The notes under the pieces are model-generated. The model searched no databases. It had not been told where the DNA came from and was given only the letters and a program-made list of their open reading frames with translations. A program made the translations under genes and the position numbers. Shown here in pieces: positions 56,482 through 64,000 of a stretch of 64,000 nucleotides of DNA (positions within the stretch are counted from its first letter, which is position 1; the number at the start of each line of letters is the position of its first letter). Source of the stretch: Triangularia verruculosa. Its lineage: Eukaryota; Ascomycota; Sordariomycetes; Sordariales; Podosporaceae. The DNA is taken from assembly GCA_033296885.1 (NCBI GenBank), contig MU863875.1:186001-250000 (forward strand), read 5' to 3'.

Positions 56482-58205
56482 GGGATCTCAGGGGGGGGTT
56501 GGGAATGGGTTCAGTGGGGTGTTATATAGAGGATAGAAGGGGGAATAGAATGCTGTACGATATCAGTTACAAGGACATGATCGTGGTGCCGCTCTTCAAC
56601 GAAGCTGTCGCCTTGTGCCGTTTGACCACGCACACCACTGTTAAGCCGAGCGGACCTGTGCAGAGCATCGATGACAAAAGCCTCGCCTTCATTACAAACA
56701 AAATCTTGATCTAAACCCAAAGTGTCGTCATATACCCCTTGGTTTTTCTGGGTCTTGTTTTATGCTCTTCGTTTAGACAACAATCCTACGACTAGACCTT
56801 GACGGAGAGGCTTTGACTTGTTGTTTGTGCTCCTCTGGGTATATCTCTTGCGTAGCATTAAGATAGAGTCATGGCGCTGAGTTTATTGAGTTCTTAAGGT
56901 GGTTGAATTAGCGTTAAACAGATAGCAAATAGGATTTACACCATACCAGCTAGTTGAAAGGTCATTTTTACCCCTTCTACGTAGAATATAGTGAGGGTAG
57001 TAGCTCCTCTAAAACGTTCAAATCATCTCCGTGAAAAGATGTCTCAAAAGGCAATGGTCCAACAATCCATGTAGGTACTCATACTGCTCCAAATATCGCT
57101 GATAGCTTCAGCAATGTCTTTTTTCTCTCCAAGAATTACCTACTTACTTGACTTCTGGCTCTTTTTTGCCAGCTTCTATCATCATCACCCAGACAAGTTA
57201 AAGATGGATGGATGTCCCACCTCCCAATGAAATCTCACACAAAACTCTAGCACTGTCAACTACCTTAAGGTAGGTTGGGTGGCCACATGTCTCACAAATG
57301 ACCCCCCTTCCGCACGCCTTCCACACACACTGCCTTGCCTTCCAGCCAGACTTGCAGCTGTCTTGCGTAACATCATCCACACCAAACAGATCCAAGTGGC
57401 AAGCATACCTACATCGTACGACATCGCCGACCTACTCAATCCACTCGCCCCCCCAATCGTATCTGTCCGCCCAACCAGGAGAATCCAACACGTTCCCGTC
57501 TCCGTCCCCATACCCCAGTCTGTTCGTCGCATTCGTATCCCCTTTCTAGAACAAAAGATATCTGACGAGTGAGACGGAGCGAGCGGCAGCAGCAGATCCA
57601 ATCCTGCAGAGAGAGAAAGTGTGTGAGAGAGTATGCAGCAGGAAGCATGTTACCTAACACGACCGATCAGCTTTGTCCCGTCTGTCTTGTCCGCAATTTC
57701 ATATTCCATCCTGCAGATTCTTCTACATTTCCATACCTACCAACCCTACCATCTTAACAAAGCAGATGACCTAAACTGATCTCCTACCCAGGTAGGTCAC
57801 GAATACCTAACCGACTCCAAACACACAACCATTGAACAAAGTGGAAGGCAAAATGGTGGCAAGACGAGGGGGAATATACCTATCTACTGCTCCCTTCCAC
57901 TCACCTACCAGACTACTTACATGTATAACATTCCCAACACAGCTCAAGCCAAGCTTAACCCCCATGATTTTCTCACTCCTTGCAAAATGGGCCTGCCTAC
58001 CTATCAAGGTCCTCAATTGTCTCCAGTCCAGCTAGTTTCATACAAGAGATATACCAAGATCTCGATCCCAAATAGTAAAAACCGAAACAGCAAAAGGGAA
58101 AGGGGAGGGTTCATCAAGGTGCTTTACCTCATTGTCTCGGTAGGTAGGTAAGTTTGATAACTGAACCGGGCTAAAGTGGGCTTTTTTGAGTTAGCTAGTA
58201 GCCGC
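56482..58205. other. Spacer, no supported gene
   Basis: About 1.7 kb after mms22. Repeated ACCTA/TAGGT words are frequent from 57070 on, including a perfect 14-base palindrome CTACCTTAAGGTAG at 57260-57273. Short ORFs on both strands lack coding character. Confidence 0.55.
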
Positions 58206-58752
58206 CTTATATTATAGAAAAATATAAGAAAAATTTAATAATTATAAATACTTATAATTAAATATAAAATAAATACTTTTAATAATATTTTATTTATATA
58301 ATTTAGATAATATATATTACACTAATTAAACTTTAATTTAATATAAGTAAATATAAAATATCTTCGTTTATTAAGTAAATAAAGATTAATATTATTAATT
58401 ATATTACTTAATTAATATATTTAATTAAAATAATATTATTAAAAATATTTATTATTATTATTTTAAATTAAATTATTATATTTAATTTCGGTTATTAAAT
58501 TATAATTAAAAACTTTAAAAAAAAGTTAATATAAAAACTTAATATACTTTGATTACTTAAGTTTTCGATATCTTTAATAATAAAGCTTTTTAAATTTTAA
58601 TAGTTAAAATAAAGGAGCGGAAGGATTAGCGAAACTAGGTAATTAAAGTTATTAAGAAAGTTATAAAGTAGAAGGAAAATACCGAGTAATAAGATATTAA
58701 TAGCGGAGGAAAATATATATTACTAGGTTTAATATATATAAGAAATGTTACA
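58206..58752. repeat. AT-rich block, probable RIP-mutated repeat relic
   Basis: About 550 bases made mainly of TA, AT, AA and TT steps with few C or G, sharply bounded by normal-composition DNA. Islands of GGAGCGG, GCGAAAC and ACCGAG remain. There is no open frame. The right border reads TGTTACACTAGACTCGCC. In Pezizomycotina this composition is the product of repeat-induced point mutation (C to T, preferring CpA) on a duplicated element. The original element cannot be named. Confidence 0.75.
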
Positions 58753-59351
58753 CTAGACTCGCCACACCTTTAAAGCATAGCGAGCCTTCCCCACTCGGGG
58801 AGGCAGGTAAGTAATCTGCTCATCTACTTTGCTCATCCATATTAAATGTGTAAGGCGAAAATCGAAAACAGCCTCGGCCATAGGTATGTAACCCCCCATC
58901 CCCATTGCCTGTTGCTATGTAGGTATGTAATGTAATATAAATGTAATTGACAAAACCTATCATATATGTCCATGGCCCAGAGGGCTGCCAGATGGTTGCG
59001 TAAACGTGCATGCCAGCGACAATATCAAGATCCCAGTATCACATTTACCACCTCCCTCACCTCACAGATCTGCGAAACCCCCCAGCCGTTATCATCCCTC
59101 CCTATGCAGTCGTGTACTATTCACCCCCCTTCCCCCCTTCCCCCCATCACCCATCGAACAAGATCGAATCACACAACCACGCGGCAGCCACCATCACCAC
59201 CGTAACCTCCCAGCTGCAACCCCTCTCGCCGCGCCAAACCCACCCAAACTGTTACCACCCTCCCGACTCCATTACCACCATCAAAAACGTGACGATCTCT
59301 TCCCTTTCTTCCCCTCCTACCTTGTCTTGCCTCTCTTACCACCCCCCTCTC

Positions 59352-59375
59352 CACCAACCAACCAACCAACCAACC
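59352..59375 (+). repeat. (CCAA)n tandem repeat
   Basis: Five to six copies of CCAA within a CT/CA-rich tract. Confidence 0.85.
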
Positions 59376-60840
59376 TTTTCCCTCCTCCCCATCCGCACCT
59401 ATCAAGCACGCCACTTCTAACCTTCCTCCAACCAATAACCACTCTTACCATCCCACAATCCTCAATGATAGGAGTCTTTGCCTGTAAAAAAGCACGTGTT
59501 CATATGCCGGTCCACACACAAAGTCTGCTGCTTGCTTGTTACCTTAACCTCCTTCCCGAACTGGCAACTCCCCTCCGCCGCCCGCCCGGCCCCTCGCTGG
59601 CAAGCAGCCCCTGGTGGTCCGTCCAAATAGAAGAAGAGTGACGACTTCACACCCGCAAATGTGTTGTATGTATGTATGTTCAAACGTTTCGATTGCCGAG
59701 AACACCAACCAACCGTCAAAAGAACCCCCCCGTTCCCTGATGCTAGTTCATTGGGGCTGGTATGCTGTGGTTACGAGGCAAAGGAAAACCCCTACCCATT
59801 CTCCTAGGTAGGTAGGGTACCGACCGCCGCCTGCCCCGTTTACTACTACCTGTATTGGCCTCCTGGCGGCCTCACAAACTTGTGACATATCCCCCAGGGC
59901 GGCTTAATCTGTCTACAGTTATCACCGAAATAATCGGAGAACATCGAATATCGAAAACATGGGAAGGGTGTGTCTCGTGGCGAGCAAACGGGATGTTACT
60001 CTCCCCTCCCCCGCCGCCATCAAGCGAACAATGTTTTTTGCGAAGCGGGAAAGATATTACCACATTATGATGATGATGCCATATTGCCCCCCTTGAATGT
60101 GGGAATTTCGGGTGATTAGGAAGCCATCGCCTTCACGCACGTGTCGTCCTCTAGGAGACATCCTACTGCAATATGCACTTGCATACAAGACAATACCTAT
60201 TGACAGTCATCGATCGACATCCAGGACCTTCAAAGGCAGGTCTCGTGCAGCTTCCTTAGGCCATCTCGTCCATCAATTTCCTTTTCCAACAAAGAGGCAC
60301 CACCGTTCTTCCTTGAGTTTAGAACCATGGTTCGGCAATCATCCAGAACAACCGTTGGGGAAAAAATGCAACTCTGCAAAAAATCAGCCAACCCCCGTCT
60401 CATATCACATCCAAGACAACAACACCCGCAAAGCACGTGCAATAAACGCAGAGTGATATCACTCAGATCTGCATCGTCATCGTCAGCATCAATGCTAACC
60501 CCCCTCCACAATTCCCGAACCGGAGACGGGGTCAAAACGAAGCGAGGAGAAAAAAAAAACACCCCGCCCGCCCTCGTAACTCTCTCTCTTTCTCTTCTCT
60601 TGTCGGGAAAACGCCTCCGGTTTGTTTGGTTTTGTTTTCTTTTTCTTATTTTGCTCTTGGGAAACTTGAGAGGGTGACAAAACACATTGATCGACCCCCC
60701 CTCGTTTTTCCCACAAAGCAAGCCCCTGATCGATCCCCCTCCCCTTCCCAATCAGGAAGCTGGTAAACTTCTCGCGGGGTTGTGATAGATTGAACAAGAC
60801 AAACAGCGGCCCATAAAGTGGAAACAGTGATAGTAGCGCC

Positions 60841-60861
60841 AGCCAGCCAGCCAGCCAGCCC
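60841..60861 (+). repeat. (AGCC)5 tandem repeat
   Basis: Five exact AGCC copies followed by CCGCGG. Confidence 0.9.
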
Positions 60862-63800
60862 CGCGGATGCGGATGGTGCCCTCTTTTTAAACGCTTGGTC
60901 CGCGTCTCAGGTGAGGTGTTATAAGAAGACCAATTCTGGATCACTCTCCCCCCACAGAAAGCACAGAAAGAGCAAAAAGCACGCAGATCGCTGCCGCTTG
61001 GTCGTTGTAGCTGTTTGTGCCACCGATTCCGGGGACGCAATCCTGGATTCCAACGACTCCACAGAATCTCCGGAGTTTAGCCCACTCGGACCTTGATAAT
61101 CTGTTTGTCAGTTTTTTCGGTCTTTGAGCCCGGCGTGCAGAAAAGAAAAGTTTCTGCTCCGAGAACAGGAGTAAATTCATGACTTGAATATGGTGCGAGA
61201 CAAGCATCGCGAAACGGCCCTTCCCCAGCAGATTTGTGGAGGGCGGCGGATTGCGGTCAAAGGTCCCAAGAAAATTGAAGTCTGTTGATGCTTGCGCATC
61301 CACCGTCTCCCAGGTGAACAAGAGAAAACATCTTCAACCAGAGTAAAAAAAGATGGGATGATGATGGAGCGCCGGCTCCTCCCCCCCGCCCGGTTGCCGA
61401 GAATTCTAGGCCACTGAAACCCACTGAGAACACCATCATCAGTGGATTCTGGCTCTCGGTGTGGTGACTGATTGCCGAACGTTTGCGGCTCGACCCCGCC
61501 AACCGAGACAGACGTGGTCGGAACTCTTGGGTAACAAGCTCCAGCGACTCCAGTGATGGCTCCAGCAGCGACCCCAGCAGTTCCAGCGATGACTCCAATA
61601 AACCCATCGCAGTCCCCACGTGCTAGAGAGCCTCACAAGGCTTGGCCGAGCTGAAGAAAGATGCAAGGACCAGGCAAAAACGGAAAGGCGGTTCGCGCTC
61701 TTCGACAGCTTCCACGTCCCAAGCAACCGATAGCGCTTCGGCAGCCGGGTAAAAAACCAAAAGGCTGGGCTCACACAGTGGGTGCGCTCAGAGTCTGGCT
61801 CGCCCAATCGGCCGAATCCACGCCCGCTAAAACAAAGTCCCCTAAAAGAAAACAACACATCATCCATTTCGTTTTAGCGTGACGAATAAGAAAGAGATCG
61901 AGATACAAAAACGGAAATAGAAAAAAGTTGAACCACCAGCCAGGGACGACAAGACCGAACGCGGGATCGCCGCAAATCTTCTCGGCCTGTCCCGAGGCTC
62001 TTTTTCTTGGTAGCGTCAACGTCAGCTCGCGGCTCAGCCAAACTTTGCCTCGCCGCTTGTGGAAGAACAAATAAAAACCGGGAAAGAGATCCTTTTTTTC
62101 TCGCTAATGACCCCAGTAACCCCAGAAAGAACCCTTCCATCACAAGCCACCAAAGCTTGTGACATTCGGATCTGACAGTGGAATTCGCGAGAGAGCGAGA
62201 GTTTCCCCTTTTCTTCTCGTCGGTGAAGACGTGAGGTGAGAGGGCGGGCCGGGCGGCAACAGCGGCGGCGGTCGGGCCAAGAAACCGGATGGAATTTCGG
62301 ATCTTCAAGGCAATCATCGGCCTTGGTTGCTTGTTTCTGGACCCACGACCCCATCCCGTTCCCTTTTCAGCTCCTCATCTCGCAAGAGAACTGGACAGCC
62401 TCGTTTTTTTCTTTTTCGGCGGTTGAGCCCTGGAAGGGAAAAGTGGATAAACTCCCTTGGTCCACCCCCCCGGTCAGCTCAAAAAAAAAAAGATGATAAC
62501 GTAGCATTCCGATGCCTTGGAACTTTAGTATTTTACGGAGTACACTATGATATTTGATTGAAGGCGGCTGCCGAGGTTTTTCCTGACTTGGTGGGCTAGG
62601 ATCGGAGAATAGTGCATGGAAAGATGCAAGAAGAAAAAGAAGGAATTGGCACCAACGGGGCCATGATCTTCCCCAGCCGCAATCCCGAACCTTTTGGGAG
62701 TCTTGGCGTTGGTGGGTGGGATGGGACGGTGAAGAGCTCCGTGCCGATCCGATCTCAAGGTGAGGGGATCAGTGGAAGATGGAGAAGCACGATATCGGAC
62801 TCACCTGGCTCTTACCTGTGAGGTGACCGGAGGGTGAAGAGCGGTGTCGGATAGCATCCTGGTAACTCCTCACCGCGAGAGGAGCTTGCGTGGAGGATGA
62901 CAAGGCAGCCTGCATTTGTTGAATGATGGATAATTCTGATGCTCAGATATTTCCCATCGCGGCCTCGCCGTTCCTGGCGACGCAACGCAGCCACTAATGA
63001 CTGGTCCGGCGCAGCACCAGCAGCGCAAATGTGGCTTGCGGTACCCGCATCCTCGTGCATTTGGGCCCGTCCGTCTGCAGCTTTCCATCCCATCCACTGA
63101 TATTAATGAAGAGGCACACAAACACAGGCACAAGGCAAACACGGCGAAGAGCCCAAAAGAGAAAGCTTCTGGAAGCCGTCGTTTTTAATCTACACGGCCG
63201 GTCTTGTTCCACCCTTGCCTGATGCGGATGGTGGCATCTTGAAACATTTGCGTGGCACCTCTCTCGAGCCACAAGTGTAATAAAGAAGCTTCTTCTCCCT
63301 GGCTTCTGTTGTCGGGTGAGCTGACAACATGGCCATGCCGCAAACCCGCATTGGATGGCGTCCATGCATGGGCAACCGCACAGCAGCCAGCCAAAGGGAA
63401 GCAAACACAAGACAGAACGATCCAAAAGGAAGGAATCCGTGGAATGTTCGATGCAGATGCCCCATTGGTAATCGTAATTGATATCTCACATATGAGCAGT
63501 CGATAAGGATTGGTGATCGGCGCTGCACCGTGCTTCGTTTGGAAGAAGAAACCGTTGCACAGCGTTGATTAGCTCCCTTTCTAGAGCCTTTCCAGCGATC
63601 ACAGAATTGCAGAACAAACGTCAGGATTTTGCCCCCCGAGCGTGGTGTTGTATGTACGTGTCGTGATGTTGACGTCGATAACGTCGCCGTCGATGCACCC
63701 AGACACTTGTCGATTGCCCCTCATCAATCATGTTGATTGTATCAAATGACGCAAGATAAGCTCAACCAAAAGTCTCCACCATGACATTCGGGCCGGTGGG

Positions 63801-64000
63801 CTGATTCCAAAAGTCAAATTGAGGGCTGGTGAGCTGACGAGCGAAAACGGCTCGGGATTACACCGACGTGGCGCTTTCCTGTTTGGGATGAACCATTGCA
63901 ATCTATCAATTCCGCAGAGGACAGAGGGTCTAGAATGTCCGCTGGCCATGCCTCCGGGAGGCAAGAGTGAGCCAGACTGTTGGGGAAAGGGAAAAAGAGG

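Larger units (their letters stand above)
58753..64000. other. 5.2 kb region without a supported gene
   Basis: No ORF here has convincing coding character, introns that restore a known family, or an RNA fold. The plus strand is strongly pyrimidine-rich at 59040-59420 and again around 60580-60660, resembling long leaders or promoters of a rightward gene beyond the window. A Ser/Asp-rich reading of 61520-61625 on the plus strand is noted separately. Simple repeats are listed as their own features. Confidence 0.55.

Noticed and set aside
59006..59641. 211-codon Pro/His-rich ORF
   Set aside because: Translation of a CT/CA-rich tract containing (CCAA)n; reads as P/S/H repeats in more than one frame.
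1..64000. CRISPR array, bacterial operon, phage or intact transposon
   Set aside because: No regularly spaced direct repeats, transposase, integrase or reverse transcriptase reading was found, and the gene structure is eukaryotic throughout.

Overview
The window is nuclear DNA of a filamentous ascomycete, most probably a Sordariomycete of the order Sordariales. Genes carry short introns (about 45-70 nt) with GTRNGT-type donors and TAG/CAG acceptors. Several reconstructed products, above all the ATP synthase beta subunit and cytochrome oxidase subunit V, fit the Neurospora-type proteins in length and residues. A strongly AT-biased block near the right end looks like RIP-mutated repeat DNA. No species is named because nothing in the sequence fixes one.

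Layout. 0-1.4 kb: 3' end of an LRR/F-box-like gene (+). 1.4-5.5 kb: non-coding DNA ahead of the PRC2 subunit SUZ12 (+, 5.5-7.9 kb). 7.9-10.9 kb: repeat-rich spacer. 10.9-14.2 kb: 2-oxoglutarate dehydrogenase E1 (-), divergent from TFIIH subunit Tfb1 (+, 15.2-17.2 kb). 17.5-21.1 kb: Fe-S assembly WD40 protein Cia1 (-) and mitochondrial ClpX (-). 22.1-27.1 kb: glycogen branching enzyme (+) and ATP synthase beta (+, nine exons). 27.7-29.2 kb: a CE1-type secreted esterase broken by three +1 frameshifts in or beside G-runs. 29.9-33.7 kb: ORC5 (-) divergent from a Zn2Cys6 regulator (+). 34.7-39.0 kb: SLY41-type transporter (-) divergent from SF3b subunit Cus1 (+). 39.5-43.0 kb: mitochondrial AAA ATPase (-) with an open in-frame extension after its stop. 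43.4 kb: tRNA-Trp(CCA). 43.9-46.0 kb: mitochondrial glycerol-3-phosphate dehydrogenase (-). 47.7-48.6 kb: cytochrome oxidase subunit V (-). 49.2-49.5 kb: a three-exon gene for a 65-residue membrane microprotein (-). 49.8-56.5 kb: Mms22/Mus7 genome-stability protein (+). 56.5-64 kb: no supportable gene, including the AT-rich block at 58.2-58.75 kb.

Functionally this is a core-genome segment. Six genes make mitochondrial proteins (2-oxoglutarate dehydrogenase E1, ClpX, ATP synthase beta, AAA ATPase, glycerol-3-phosphate dehydrogenase, cytochrome oxidase subunit V). Others serve chromatin silencing, transcription and repair, replication initiation, splicing, Fe-S assembly, glycogen synthesis and fork repair. 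The genes are individually regulated eukaryotic units, not an operon. I found no convincing new multi-gene system. The items most worth a second look are the unannotated 65-residue gene, the stop codon followed by a Lys/Gly-rich open extension in the AAA ATPase, the PHD finger at the end of SUZ12, the frameshifted esterase, the microexons of ATP synthase beta, and the gene-free right end.
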